This document shows, in pieces, positions 36,270 to 46,235 of a stretch of 64,000 bases of DNA; within the stretch, counting starts at the first letter, position 1, and each line of letters opens with the position of its first letter. The notes beneath the pieces are model-generated. The model was not told where the DNA came from. It did not search any database and saw only the letters and a program-made list of their open reading frames with translations. Source of the DNA: Streptomyces sp. R28 (lineage in GTDB: Bacteria > Actinomycetota > Actinomycetes > Streptomycetales > Streptomycetaceae); assembly GCF_041052385.1 (NCBI RefSeq), contig NZ_CP163439.1, forward strand, positions 6,499,001 to 6,563,000, written 5' to 3'. The translations under genes and the position numbers were made by a program.

Positions 36270-36273
<4 letters not shown>
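35635..36273 (+). CDS. purN: Phosphoribosylglycinamide formyltransferase
   Basis: Encodes 212 residues from GTG 35635 (VAAKPVAERAKRLVVLVSGSGTNLQALL). GAR-binding GSGTNLQ, formyl-folate loop with catalytic Asn-His in FVNTHPALLPSFPGAHG, and Asp in FVDDGVDTGPIIAQ. It performs the third step of de novo purine synthesis. The stop overlaps the purH start by GTGA. A 12-base palindrome ATTCGTACGAAT (35573-35584) lies 50 bases upstream and may mark an operator. Confidence 0.97.
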
Positions 36274-37838
<1,565 letters not shown>

Positions 37839-37888
37839 GCCGCACTTCCTCAGCCGAGCCGCACAGGTTCAACTGAGCCGCACAAGTC

Positions 37889-37924
37889 GCAGGGCCCGCC
37901 GTTCACCTCGACGGCGGGCCCTGC
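37889..37924. terminator. Bidirectional terminator
   Basis: A 13-bp perfect stem (GCAGGGCCCGCCG and its complement) with a 10-base loop between the convergent ends of purH and a Ser/Thr kinase gene. Three copies of GAGCCGCAC precede it. Confidence 0.85.
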
Positions 37925-37925
37925 G

Positions 37926-39680
37926 TCATGTGGAACTCCGCAGGGCCGCCCAGGTGTTGGGGCCCACCTGACCGTCCACCTCAAGCCCCTTGGCGCTCTG
38001 GAACTGCTTGACCGCGGACTCGGTGTCCCTGCCGAACTCGCCGTCCACGCCCGCGCTGCCGACGCCGTAGCCGCGCTTGGTGAGCATGCACTGCACCTGG
38101 ACGACGCGTTGGCCCTTGTCGCCGTAGTCGGTGAGTTCGGTGCCGGAGTAGTACGTGCACTGGGAGATCCAGGGCGGAGTGGCGGGTGTCGTGGCGGTCT
38201 TGGTGGGGGTGGCGGTCGGGGCGGTGCCGCCACTGCTGCCGCCGGCGCTGCTGTCGTCGCCGTCGGATGTCGGGGAGGCTTCGTCGGCGGGAGTGGACTG
38301 CGTCGCGCCTGCGCCGCCGACGGATGCGTTCGGGCTCTCCGACTTCTCGGCCTCCGCTTCCGCCGCGTCGGTTTCCTTCCTCTTCCCCTGGCCCTTCTCC
38401 TTGTCCTTGTCGCCGGAGGGCGAGGCGGAGGAACTGGGGTGGGGAGAGGCCTGCGCGTCGTTGGGGGCGGTGCCGACGGCTTCCGTCGGTGCGGCCGAGG
38501 CCGTTTCGTCGAGGGACGGGCGGGTGAGGAAGAAGGCGCCCGCGGCGACGGCGCACACGGCGAGGCCGGCGGTGACGGCGAGGTAAGCCTTCCGCTTCTT
38601 CCGACGGCCGCCGCCTTCCGGCGCCGGGGTCTGAACGGGCGTGGCGTGCTGCCAGGAGGGCGGTGCAGGCGATCCGAACGCGGCGCTGGGGGGCGCGGGC
38701 TGCGGAGTCGGCGTACGCAACTGGACGGTCTCGTGGACGGCGACCTGTTCCAGCGCGTCGCAGGCCTGCCCGCGGGCCAGCAGCCGGGCGCTCAGCTCCT
38801 CGTGCCAGACGGCTGCGCGGCCGTGACCGGCGGCTGTGGCGGCTTCGGTGAGTTGGCGTGGGGTGGGGCGCCCGGTGGGGTCCTTGGCGAGGCAAGCGGC
38901 CAGCAGGGCCGCCAACGCCGGGTCCACGGCGGAGAGTTCGGCCATGATCTCCGGCTTGGGTTCCTCGAAGGCGACCCGGTGCATCACGTCGACGCCGGTG
39001 CCGTCCCCGAAGGGAGCGTGGCCGGTGGCGGCGTAGATCAGGCTCCCCGCCAGCGAGAAGACGTCGGAGGCGGTGTCGCAGCTGCCCTCGCGCAGATACT
39101 CGGGCGCCATGAAGGCCGGCGTGCCGACCCTGCTCCCGGTCGAGGTGATCGCGCTGCTGTCGGCGGCCTGCGCGATGCCGAAGTCGATGACGTGCGCGCC
39201 CTGCGGGGACAGGATCACGTTGGACGGCTTGAGATCCCGGTGTACGACATCGGCGGCGGCCATCGCCGACAGGGCCTGCCCGAGGTCCGCCACCAGCCGC
39301 CACACGCCGGCCGGCGCCAGCGTGCCGCAGTCACGCACGGCGTCGGCGAGGTTGAGGCCGGGTACGTACTGCGTCGCCATCCACAGCAGCGTGTCGTCGA
39401 ACCCGGTGCCGAGCAGCTGCGGCGCACGCGGGGTGTGGACCCGGGCGTGCAGGGATGCCTCCCGCTCGAAGCGCCTGCGGAAGCGGGGGTCTTCGGCGTA
39501 CTCCGGGCGGATCACCTTGATGGCGGCGAGGCCGGGGGTGTTGTCGGCGGGGCGGGAGAGGTAGACGTGGCCCATGCCGCCGCTGCCGAGGAGGCCGAGG
39601 GGGACGTAGGGGCCGATGCGGCCGGGGTCGGTGGGACGCAACGGGGTCGCGCCTGCTTGCGATAGTGGCTGGTCTGTCAT
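37926..39680 (-). CDS. Transmembrane Ser/Thr protein kinase with peptidoglycan-binding domain
   Basis: Encodes 584 residues from ATG 39680 (MTDQPLSQAG); ATG 39725 is also possible. The kinase domain (about 25-285) has GSGGMGHVYL, AIKVI, a canonical HRDLKPSN, DFGIAQ and APEYL. A Pro-rich juxtamembrane region, one helix (AYLAVTAGLAVCAVAAGAFFL), an acidic Ser/Thr linker and a C-terminal PG_binding_1 domain follow (VVQVQCMLTKRGYGVGSAGVDGEFG...VGPNTWAAL). It probably senses wall material outside and phosphorylates inside. Unlike the three kinases downstream it has no FHA partner. Confidence 0.93.
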   Translation of the reverse strand: MTDQPLSQAGATPLRPTDPGRIGPYVPLGLLGSGGMGHVYLSRPADNTPGLAAIKVIRPEYAEDPRFRRRFEREASLHARVHTPRAPQLLGTGFDDTLLWMATQYVPGLNLADAVRDCGTLAPAGVWRLVADLGQALSAMAAADVVHRDLKPSNVILSPQGAHVIDFGIAQAADSSAITSTGSRVGTPAFMAPEYLREGSCDTASDVFSLAGSLIYAATGHAPFGDGTGVDVMHRVAFEEPKPEIMAELSAVDPALAALLAACLAKDPTGRPTPRQLTEAATAAGHGRAAVWHEELSARLLARGQACDALEQVAVHETVQLRTPTPQPAPPSAAFGSPAPPSWQHATPVQTPAPEGGGRRKKRKAYLAVTAGLAVCAVAAGAFFLTRPSLDETASAAPTEAVGTAPNDAQASPHPSSSASPSGDKDKEKGQGKRKETDAAEAEAEKSESPNASVGGAGATQSTPADEASPTSDGDDSSAGGSSGGTAPTATPTKTATTPATPPWISQCTYYSGTELTDYGDKGQRVVQVQCMLTKRGYGVGSAGVDGEFGRDTESAVKQFQSAKGLEVDGQVGPNTWAALRSST

Positions 39681-39785
39681 GGGTCCCCCGACGGTCCTGC
39701 CTTGCTCAACGTGCTTTTGAGTCATGCTTGTTGACCGTCGAAAGACTACCGTTTGACATGTGGGCGTCGTGCGCGGCGTCAGGTG

Positions 39786-40340
39786 TCAGCAGCTGGCGGA
39801 CGTGTAGGACGCGGGCTTGCGGTCGGCGTTCGGGATGTGCAGCTGGTAGACGCCGCTCGCGCTGCGGTACAGGAAGAAGGCGTTGGCGTCGCCCGCGTAG
39901 CGCAGCTTCGTTCGGTAGGTGGAGCTGTCGTAGTCGGTGGATACGTACTCGATGTTTCCGTCGACCGCGCCGAAGGTCTCGTTGCCGACGATGCCGTCGA
40001 TGTCGTCCAGCCTCAGAGTGCGCTGCAGGCTTACGGTGGCCGACTTGGTGTCGGAGCCGAACCAGCAGTCGATGTCGGCGTAACGGAAGGCGTTGCCGTT
40101 GCTCTTCTTGGCGCCCTCCGCCCACAGAATCCATTGCCACAGGGCGGTGGCGTTGGAGTGCGTGTGGGAGCTGACGGACAGGGTTCCCTCGTCGCCGAAG
40201 TCGTCCTGGAACTCGTATGCGCCCGAGACGTATCCGTCGGACACGTTGGCGGAGGCCGGCGTGACGCTGATGGCGAGAGCGCCGGTTAAGGCTGCGGCCA
40301 GGAGACCTGCGCGGACGCGGGACGTGCGAGTCTTCCTCAT
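39786..40340 (-). CDS. Small exported peptidoglycan-binding-like protein 1
   Basis: Encodes 184 residues. Signal peptide MRKTRTSRVRAGLLAAALTG..., cleavage near ASA-NVSDG. The middle contains WFGSDTKSATVSLQRTLRLDDIDGIVGNETFGAV, a divergent PG_binding_1 helix pattern. A C-terminal Tyr-rich stretch (TDYDSSTYRTKLRYAGDANAFFLYR) and a final Cys follow. It is the third gene of an operon with two similar genes upstream (gaps of 41 and 17 bases). Confidence 0.8.
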   Translation of the reverse strand: MRKTRTSRVRAGLLAAALTGALAISVTPASANVSDGYVSGAYEFQDDFGDEGTLSVSSHTHSNATALWQWILWAEGAKKSNGNAFRYADIDCWFGSDTKSATVSLQRTLRLDDIDGIVGNETFGAVDGNIEYVSTDYDSSTYRTKLRYAGDANAFFLYRSASGVYQLHIPNADRKPASYTSASC

Positions 40341-40381
40341 GGTTCCCCCAGTGGTCGTGAGCGTGCTCGTGTGGGCTTCAA

Positions 40382-40804
40382 TTACGGGAGGGTGGCGCAG
40401 TGGCCGGTGCTGCTGCGCCACTTCAGCTTGTCGCGGGTATCCGGGCCGTACACGCCGTCGTCCTCCAGGCGCAGATCGGTCTGAACCTTCATCAGCTCCG
40501 CCTTGGTGATCGCCCCGAAGTGGCCGTCGACCTCCACCTTGGTCCGCTTGTGGCAGTGCCGCAGTGCGTTCTGGATCGCCGTCACGTGGGGGCCGGAAGC
40601 CCCCTCGCCGGTGATGCAGTCGAAGGTGCCGTTGTAGGCGGGGATCTGGGCCAGCTCGTGGCCGTTTCCGCCGTTGATGAAATCGCCCATCGTCTTGTTG
40701 CACCAGTGGGTGGCGGCGTTGGCCGGCGCCGCGGTGATACCGGCCAGTCCGAGTCCGGCCAGCAGTGTCGCGCCGGCTGCGAGGGCGGCCTTTGTGCGCA
40801 GCAT
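40382..40804 (-). CDS. Small exported peptidoglycan-binding-like protein 2
   Basis: Encodes 140 residues from ATG 40804 (AAGGAG 6 bases ahead); ATG 40819 is less likely. Signal cleaved near ANA-ATHWC. Mature ~110 residues with four Cys and a PG_binding-like pattern (VTAIQNALRHCHKRTKVEVDGHFGAITKAELMKVQ...GVYGPDTRDKLKW). Middle gene of the three-gene operon. Confidence 0.83.
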   Translation of the reverse strand: MLRTKAALAAGATLLAGLGLAGITAAPANAATHWCNKTMGDFINGGNGHELAQIPAYNGTFDCITGEGASGPHVTAIQNALRHCHKRTKVEVDGHFGAITKAELMKVQTDLRLEDDGVYGPDTRDKLKWRSSTGHCATLP

Positions 40805-40821
40805 GAGGAACTCCTTCATGG

Positions 40822-41280
40822 TCAGATGCGGGCGCAGCGAGTCGTGCTGTTGCGGGTGAACTCCCACTTCAGGCGGGTGCGGCTGTCCTTGCCGTAAATG
40901 CCGTCGCCCCTGATGCCTTCGTCGCGCTGAGCCGCCGCGAGGGCGTTCTTGGTGTCGGAGCCGAAGATTCCGTCGACCTTCAGGCTGAAGTCCAGGTCGT
41001 CGCCGTAGCACACGTTCAGAGAGCGCTGGAGCATGGCGACGGACTTGCTCTGCGCCCCGCTGCCCATGTTGCAGTCCATGTCGGCCTTGTAGCCGGGCAG
41101 GTAAGCCGTGTAGGTGTTGTCGCCGACGAGCTTCCTGAACACCGATGCGTAGCCGTCGTTGCAGTAGCCCGCGTACGCGGCGGCCGGTGCGGCCGTGGCG
41201 ACGCCGAGGCCGAGACCGGACAGCAGCGTGAGACCGGCGACGGCAACCGCCGTCGTGCGGGATGCGCGGAAGTGCTTCAT
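40822..41280 (-). CDS. Small exported peptidoglycan-binding-like protein 3
   Basis: Encodes 152 residues. Signal MKHFRASRTTAVAVAGLTLLSG, cleavage near AYA-GYCND. Peptidoglycan-binding-like repeat (VAMLQRSLNVCYGDDLDFSLKVDGIFGSDTKNALAAAQ...GIYGKDSRTRLKW) and disulfide-ready Cys. First gene of its operon; the shared dyad lies at 41347-41367. Confidence 0.84.
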   Translation of the reverse strand: MKHFRASRTTAVAVAGLTLLSGLGLGVATAAPAAAYAGYCNDGYASVFRKLVGDNTYTAYLPGYKADMDCNMGSGAQSKSVAMLQRSLNVCYGDDLDFSLKVDGIFGSDTKNALAAAQRDEGIRGDGIYGKDSRTRLKWEFTRNSTTRCARI

Positions 41281-41346
41281 GTGTTCCCCCGTTTCTTTTC
41301 CTTGCCGTTGTGCCGTGGCCATGGTGAGCGAGGGTGGCGGCCGGGG

Positions 41347-41367
41347 GGAACCTGCAAAGTTGTAGGT
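41347..41367 (-). promoter_or_regulatory. Shared dyad, site 1
   Basis: Minus strand reads ACCTACAACTTTGCAGG then TTCC, 66 bases upstream of the gene starting at 41280. Member of the family CCT-N2-AA-N2-TT-N2-AGGTWCC. Confidence 0.7.
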
Positions 41368-41457
41368 ACGGCGGGAGGTGGGTGTCCTTCAGGCTGGCAG
41401 CGTGACGCGGAGGGGCCCCGCCACGATCGGTGACGGGACTCCTTCTCTCGGTGAGCG

Positions 41458-41817
41458 CTAGCCCGGGTACACGGTGTAGGCGTGGCAGTCGGCGCAGCCC
41501 TTGATCAATGCCTTCTTGAACTTGCCGTTGGGGCTGTTGAGCGTCACCGAAGTCTTGTCGTCATGCCAGTCCCCCCACCCGTTCCCGTACATGCGCAGCC
41601 AGACGTGACCCGCGCACGATCCGTCGTTGCCCTTGGCCGCGATGGCCTTCTTCGTGGTGAGAGTCATTGCGTAGGAGGTACCGCAGCTCCGCTTGTAGTG
41701 GAAGAAACCAGGCTCGTCGGAAATGATGTCGTCCGAGCCGGCAGCGGACGCGGTGGTTGTGGTGAGCATGATGGCCGCGGCTGCGGCTCCGAGAGCTGTG
41801 GCGATGCGCTTGCGCAT
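41458..41817 (-). CDS. Small exported protein, Cys-rich
   Basis: Encodes 119 residues. Signal MRKRIATALGAAAAAIMLTTTTASA, mature protein from AGSDDI of about 94 residues with four Cys, including CADCH near the end (a possible metal or disulfide site). A predicted beta-rich core (HVWLRMYGNGWGDWHDDKTSVTL). No family recognised. GGGGGAG lies ahead of ATG 41817 and the shared dyad is at 41886-41906. Confidence 0.78.
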   Translation of the reverse strand: MRKRIATALGAAAAAIMLTTTTASAAGSDDIISDEPGFFHYKRSCGTSYAMTLTTKKAIAAKGNDGSCAGHVWLRMYGNGWGDWHDDKTSVTLNSPNGKFKKALIKGCADCHAYTVYPG

Positions 41818-41885
41818 GAGGAATCTCCCCCGGTTTGTGTGGCGCATGGTCGGTGCGGTCAGTCAAGCGCGGCCCTCGCCAACGG

Positions 41886-41906
41886 GGTACCTATAACTCT
41901 GCAGGT
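41886..41906 (-). promoter_or_regulatory. Shared dyad, site 2
   Basis: Minus strand reads ACCTGCAGAGTTATAGG then TACC, 68 bases upstream of ATG 41817. Confidence 0.65.
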
Positions 41907-41965
41907 TTGGCCCGGGGCGCCGCGGTGACGGGGGCGGCGCTGGAGGCTCGGCGGTTGGTGGAGCA

Positions 41966-42328
41966 TCAGGGAACTTCGCACCAGACCGTCTTGCCTGCCG
42001 GCGTCAGCCAGACGCCCCAGCGCAGCGCGGTCGCGTCGAGCAACAGCAGGCCACGGCCCGTCTCGTCGCCCGCGTCCGGGGCACGTGCGATGAGCCAGGC
42101 GTGCGGGTCGGGGTCGGTGACCTCCACACGTGTACGGCCGTCCTGGCCGTGGACCAGCCGGACGGTCACCGGGGTGCCCTCGCCGACGTGGACGATCACG
42201 TTCGTCAGCAACTCACTCACACAGAGCTGGAGTTCGGGGCAGGGGTGGCCCAGGTGTTCGCGTACGGCACGGCGAGCCTCGGGGACGGCTTTGGGCAGCG
42301 CGAGCAGTTCGAGCGTGAGGGGTTTCAC
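41966..42328 (-). CDS. HATPase-fold regulatory ATP-binding protein
   Basis: Encodes 120 residues from GTG 42328 (VKPLTLELLALPKAVPEARR). N box CVSELLTNVIVHVGEG and G box DETGRGLLLLDATALRWGVW, the anti-sigma-factor kinase-like (RsbW/SpoIIAB) fold used widely in Streptomyces. GTGA overlap with the remnant frame upstream. A 5'-truncated paralog lies at 47494-47749. Confidence 0.85.
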   Translation of the reverse strand: MKPLTLELLALPKAVPEARRAVREHLGHPCPELQLCVSELLTNVIVHVGEGTPVTVRLVHGQDGRTRVEVTDPDPHAWLIARAPDAGDETGRGLLLLDATALRWGVWLTPAGKTVWCEVP

Positions 42329-42540
42329 CGCTCGGCCGCCTTGCGCAGGGCGGCGATCAGGGCGCGGGCGGTGGCCTGGTTGCAGTTGCCGAGTGCGATG
42401 AGGGGCCGGGTGGGGGAGCGTGCCGGCCAAGGTCGGCAGGTCGATGCCGAGGGAGGGGAGGGTGATGCCGTTCGCCGCCGAGGCGCAGCGAATCCAGCAC
42501 GAGACCGGCTACCACCCGTCCCCCTCGGACCACGTCATCG
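42325..42540 (-). pseudogene. Frameshifted gene remnant upstream of the ATPase gene
   Basis: Sensible protein pieces occur in three minus-strand frames in succession: VVAGLVLDSLRLGG, then NGITLPSLGIDLPTLAG, then PLIALGNCNQATARALIAAL-RKAAER ending in TGA that overlaps the ATPase start. Read together they look like one small protein broken by at least two frameshifts. A sequencing error or coincidence is possible. Confidence 0.35.
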
Positions 42541-42573
42541 CACCCGGGCGGCCCGTACTCGACTGATGCGGGA

Positions 42574-42996
42574 TCAGGCCGCGCTGTATCCCGTCGACTT
42601 GGCATCACTCCTGAAGTAGAACTGGAACTTGGCGTTGTCCCTGACGTTCGTGGCGATCACTGTCCAGTCGCCCTTTGTGGCGAGTTTGTAATTGTCCTGG
42701 CAGTCCTTGCCGCCGCCGCTGGTAAGGAAGCAGACCTTGACGTAGCGGTCGGTGTTGGTCTTGATGTTGATGTCGGCACAGTTGCTGGTCGCGATGAGGT
42801 AGTAGAAGTTGGGGTAGTTCGGGTAGATGTGGGTGCCCGCGTCCTTGGTGTAGGAAAGGGCGTTGCCGTAGCAGGACCGGGCGACCGCCTCTCCCTGCGT
42901 GGCCGCGCCGGCGGTCCCGGCCGTGGTGGCGATCAGACCGCTGCCGACGACTGCGCCAGTCAGGGCGAGAGCGGCGATTCGCTTGCCGATGTTCAT
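42574..42996 (-). CDS. Small exported protein of a divergent paralog pair (left)
   Basis: Encodes 140 residues. Signal MNIGKRIAALALTGAVVGSG, cleavage near AGA-ATQGE. The mature part of about 105 residues has four Cys (ARSCYGN, SNCADINIKTNTDR, VCFLTSGGGKDC) and a beta-rich C-terminus. Clearly homologous to the divergent gene 43258-43683. No named family recognised. The shared dyad is 74 bases upstream. Confidence 0.83.
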   Translation of the reverse strand: MNIGKRIAALALTGAVVGSGLIATTAGTAGAATQGEAVARSCYGNALSYTKDAGTHIYPNYPNFYYLIATSNCADINIKTNTDRYVKVCFLTSGGGKDCQDNYKLATKGDWTVIATNVRDNAKFQFYFRSDAKSTGYSAA

Positions 42997-43070
42997 GGAG
43001 ACCCCCGTTGCCGATGTGTTGCACTCCTGGTCTTGCACTCGTGCAACGGTCGCGGACCGGCAGCGGTCAG

Positions 43071-43091
43071 GGAACCTGAAACTTTCGAGGT
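43071..43091 (-). promoter_or_regulatory. Shared dyad, site 3
   Basis: Minus strand reads ACCTCGAAAGTTTCAGG then TTCC, 74 bases upstream of ATG 42996. Confidence 0.7.
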
Positions 43092-43143
43092 TCCCTGATG
43101 CCATGACCACCTGACGACCGCACCGGCGTCCCCGGCGCCAGAC

Positions 43144-43164
43144 CCCTCAAAGGTTCTAGGTACC
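43144..43164 (+). promoter_or_regulatory. Shared dyad, site 4
   Basis: Plus strand reads CCCTCAAAGGTTCTAGG then TACC, 93 bases upstream of ATG 43258. It is 52 bases from site 3, which points the other way. Confidence 0.65.
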
Positions 43165-43257
43165 GCTCTCCTCCGGAGCTCCGCACAATCCCCTGATATG
43201 CCGCCACCGGCGGACGATCACCAATCCAGAAAACCCACAAACGGGGGATGGACTTCC

Positions 43258-43683
43258 ATGAACATCCGCAAGCGAATCGCCGCTCTCGCCCTGACCGGCG
43301 CAGTCGTCGGCAGCGGTCTCATCGCCGCCACGGCCGCCACGGCCGTCACCGTCGGCGCGGCCACGCAGGGAGAAGTGGTCGCCCAGTCCTGCTACGGCAA
43401 CGCGTGGAGCTACAGCAAGCCGGCGGGCACCTACTTCTCGCCGAGCAGCACCACCTACTTCACGACCGCCAACTGTGCCGACATCAACATCAAGACCAAC
43501 ACCGACCGCAAGGTGAAGGTCTGCTTCTACGCCAGCGGCGGCGGTCTCAACCACTGCCAGAGTGACTACAAGTCCACGAAGGCCGGTGAGTGGAAGGTCA
43601 TCGCCAGCGACGTCAAGGACGGCACCAAATTCAAGTTCCAGTTCGAGAGCTCCGCCGCGTCGACGGGGATGCGGGCCCACTGA
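43258..43683 (+). CDS. Small exported protein of a divergent paralog pair (right)
   Basis: Encodes 141 residues. Signal MNIRKRIAALALTGAVVGSG, same architecture and Cys pattern as its neighbour (SCYGNAWSY, NCADINIKTNTDRKVKVCF, LNHCQSDYK). The duplication kept the signal, promoter dyad and core while the surface loops changed. Confidence 0.84.
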   Translation: MNIRKRIAALALTGAVVGSGLIAATAATAVTVGAATQGEVVAQSCYGNAWSYSKPAGTYFSPSSTTYFTTANCADINIKTNTDRKVKVCFYASGGGLNHCQSDYKSTKAGEWKVIASDVKDGTKFKFQFESSAASTGMRAH

Positions 43684-43751
43684 CGGGCCGTCGGGGCCGG
43701 TTTGCCCGCCGGCCCCGCACCCCGCGGTCGGTCATGCCTACCGACCGGGGT

Positions 43752-45236
43752 TCAGCCGAACAGCGAGAGGATCGTCCACAACACGGACTTGGACGAGCAG
43801 CTGTCCACCAGCCGGTGTGACTGCGGCGCGGCCCTTCCCGCGACGTTGCCCATGGAGTTCACGGCCGTGCAACCGCTGCGCTGGGCCGGTCGGCGCCGGT
43901 CGGCGCCGAGAGGTTCGAAGTCGGCGCCGCGGAAGTAGGTCACGTCGTGCTTCTTCCGTTCGTCCGCGATGTTGTTGAAGATCGAGCGGACCGGTGCGTC
44001 GGCCGCCCACATGCAGGTCTCCTCGCCCGAGTGCCAGTCGGCGTCGTCACCTCGCCAACTGCACATGTCGCCATTGCCGTTGTACTCGCTGAAGAAGCAG
44101 ACGTGGTCCTCCGGGCAGCGGTGGTAGTTGTAGACAGGCTCGCCGTCGGGCCCTTTGGGTGCCGACTCCGTGGGCAGGGCCGCGTACACCGGCACCACAT
44201 CGTCCTGGTTCACGTACAGATATCCCGCCCCCGCCGTCCCCGTCGTTGCCAGCAGCACCGTCGCGAGCGCCGCGGTCAGGGCCGGATGCCGTTGCCAGAA
44301 GCGGGGGCGCATGCGGGGCAGGCGGGCGGAGCGGGCGACGCCTGCCGCCTGCTCGACGCGGCGCAGGAGCGTCGCCGTGTCGTGGGCGGCGCGCTCCTGG
44401 TGCGTGGGGGCCAGACAGTCCTGCACGATATCCCGCCACGCGTCGGGCAGTTCGGGGGACAGCCGTAGCTCCTCCGTGCCCCGCGCGTACCGGATCGCGG
44501 CGTCGCACCGCGCCTCTGTGCTGCCGCCCGGCAACGGGAACGAGCCCGTCAGGACGACGTGCGCCAGGACTCCGAAGGCCCAGACGTCCGCACTCGGACG
44601 GACTCTCGTGCCCCGCTCGTCGATCTCAGGCCGGAGGATTTCGGGTGCCGTGTAGTCGGGCGTGGCGAAGGCGGGCGCGTAGGCGTGTGTGCCCTCCAGT
44701 TCCGCCGCCAGGTTGAAGTCGGCCAGGCGGACCGAACCGTCTTTCGTCAGCAGGACGTTGGCGGGCTTCAGGTCGCCGTGCATCCAGCCCGCCCCGTGCA
44801 GCTGGTGCAGTCCCTCGCAGATCTGGGCCAGCAGCGCGGGGCCCGAGTCGGGCTGGGGTGTCTGTTCCAGTACGGCGTCCAGTGACCCTTCGGCCCGTTC
44901 CAGTACGAGGACGGTGGCGCCGTCGAGCTCCGGGTGGTCCGGGTCATCGACCGTCAGGGTGTCGTACATGCGGATCAGGCGGGGTGTGCGGAGTCGGCGC
45001 AACAACTCCACCTCGCGTTCGGCCAGTTCGCGCAGGTGGCGCAGCCCGCGTGGGGTGTGGGTGCCGGTGGGCAGGAACTTCAGGGCCGCCCGGCGGGGCA
45101 GCGCGGGATCCGCCTCGTCGACGAACCTGCCCGCGTACACCGTCGCGAACGCGCCCGACGCGAGAGGTTCCCGCACCTCCCACGGACCGACCCGGTAGCC
45201 CTTCGGAACGGGGACCGCGTACGGCTGCCCGCTCAT
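43752..45236 (-). CDS. Transmembrane Ser/Thr kinase with I36/crystallin-like outer domain (1)
   Basis: Encodes 494 residues. Kinase domain (about 15-280): loop ASGAFATVY, ALKFLPTG, catalytic loop HGDLKPANVLL in place of HRD, and DFNLAAE in place of DFG. One helix (ALTAALATVLLATTGTAGAGYLY), then an outer domain CPEDHVCFFSEYNGNGDMCSW...VRSIFNNI like peptidase inhibitor I36/beta-gamma-crystallin domains. Its ATG overlaps the FHA gene stop (ATGA). The stand-alone I36-like protein at 47037 is nearby. Confidence 0.88.
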   Translation of the reverse strand: MSGQPYAVPVPKGYRVGPWEVREPLASGAFATVYAGRFVDEADPALPRRAALKFLPTGTHTPRGLRHLRELAEREVELLRRLRTPRLIRMYDTLTVDDPDHPELDGATVLVLERAEGSLDAVLEQTPQPDSGPALLAQICEGLHQLHGAGWMHGDLKPANVLLTKDGSVRLADFNLAAELEGTHAYAPAFATPDYTAPEILRPEIDERGTRVRPSADVWAFGVLAHVVLTGSFPLPGGSTEARCDAAIRYARGTEELRLSPELPDAWRDIVQDCLAPTHQERAAHDTATLLRRVEQAAGVARSARLPRMRPRFWQRHPALTAALATVLLATTGTAGAGYLYVNQDDVVPVYAALPTESAPKGPDGEPVYNYHRCPEDHVCFFSEYNGNGDMCSWRGDDADWHSGEETCMWAADAPVRSIFNNIADERKKHDVTYFRGADFEPLGADRRRPAQRSGCTAVNSMGNVAGRAAPQSHRLVDSCSSKSVLWTILSLFG

Positions 45237-45976
45237 CCGGCCACCTCGCTCGCGGCGTTCTGGGTGAGTACCGCCAAGTCGTCCTCGCGGACCAGGTCGA
45301 AGCGGAGCGCGAGGGAGACCAGCGACTCCTTCTTGCCGTTGACGCGCCGGCCGGGCTCGGCTGTTTCCGGGGCCGGGCGTAGGCGCAGCTTGACGGCGAG
45401 GTAGTCGATGTTCCAGTACACGGCGGAGCGGCTGACCGTCGGCCAGACCGGCCGCAGGCGCTCGACCAGCTGTTCCACGGCGGGCAGCGGAGCGTGCGGC
45501 TCGCCGCGCAGCCGGGACTCGCACAGGGCCACCAGGACCGCGAAGTACCGCTTGGTGCGGTCCAGGACGAACGCCGGCGAGGTGGTCGCGCCGGCAAGCG
45601 CGTGGCGGGCGGTGCTGCGGAAGCTATGGCAGGGCGCCCAGACGTCGAAGGTGAGCAGATCGCCTGCGGCGGGCAGCACCACCCGCGCGAACTCGAACGG
45701 CATGGGCGCCTCGACGCGGCCGGGTGACACCTTGATGTGCTAGCCCGCGCCCTCCGGGTTCTCCACCACGTAGGTCTGGTCCTCGCTGAGGTTGCTCAGC
45801 AGCCAGTAGGTGCGGTGCGCCGTGATCTCCCCGGCGATCCGGGGTACTCCTTCGTGCGCGATGACGAGACCGCTGTCGGTATCGGCCCTGCCGAAGCAGA
45901 GCCGTTCGCCGGTGGCGATCCTGATCTGTCCGTCCGGCCTTGCGCAGGCCGGCGGCACGACGATGACGCTGTACAT
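45233..45976 (-). pseudogene. FHA-domain gene broken by one amber codon
   Basis: From ATG 45976 (MYSVIVVPPACARPDG) the frame runs 78 codons to TAG at 45740-45742 and continues in the same frame to 45233. The full frame is 248 codons, equal to the intact paralog at 52301-53044. Both intact copies have GAG (Glu in GAGEHIKV) there, so one G-to-T change made the stop. The N-terminal part holds the FHA core (GRADTDSGLVIAHEGVPRIAGEI), the rest the WNIDYLAVKLRLRP region. Restart at GTG 45730 is possible. Confidence 0.8.
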
Positions 45977-46235
45977 GGATTCGTCCCCTCGCCCGATTCC
46001 ATGAGGGCCACCCTCCCCCAGTCCTACGAAGGGGAGGGTAAGGGACGCTACTGATCCACCGCGAATCTTTGTGCGCCGCACGGCGCGTCTGTGAAGGAAT
46101 CGGGACGGCCGCGGTGAGCGGGGGAAACGTGACGCTCACCGCGGCCGTGCACACGGGATCGACCGCGCACCCCTGTCGGCGGTCTCCTCCGTCAGCCGCG
46201 CCGACTCCCCCTGGGGCGGCACGGGGCCATGGTGA

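Noticed and set aside
45740..45742. Amber codon as pyrrolysine or programmed read-through
   Set aside because: No pyl genes or read-through context; both paralogs have GAG, so a point mutation is simpler.
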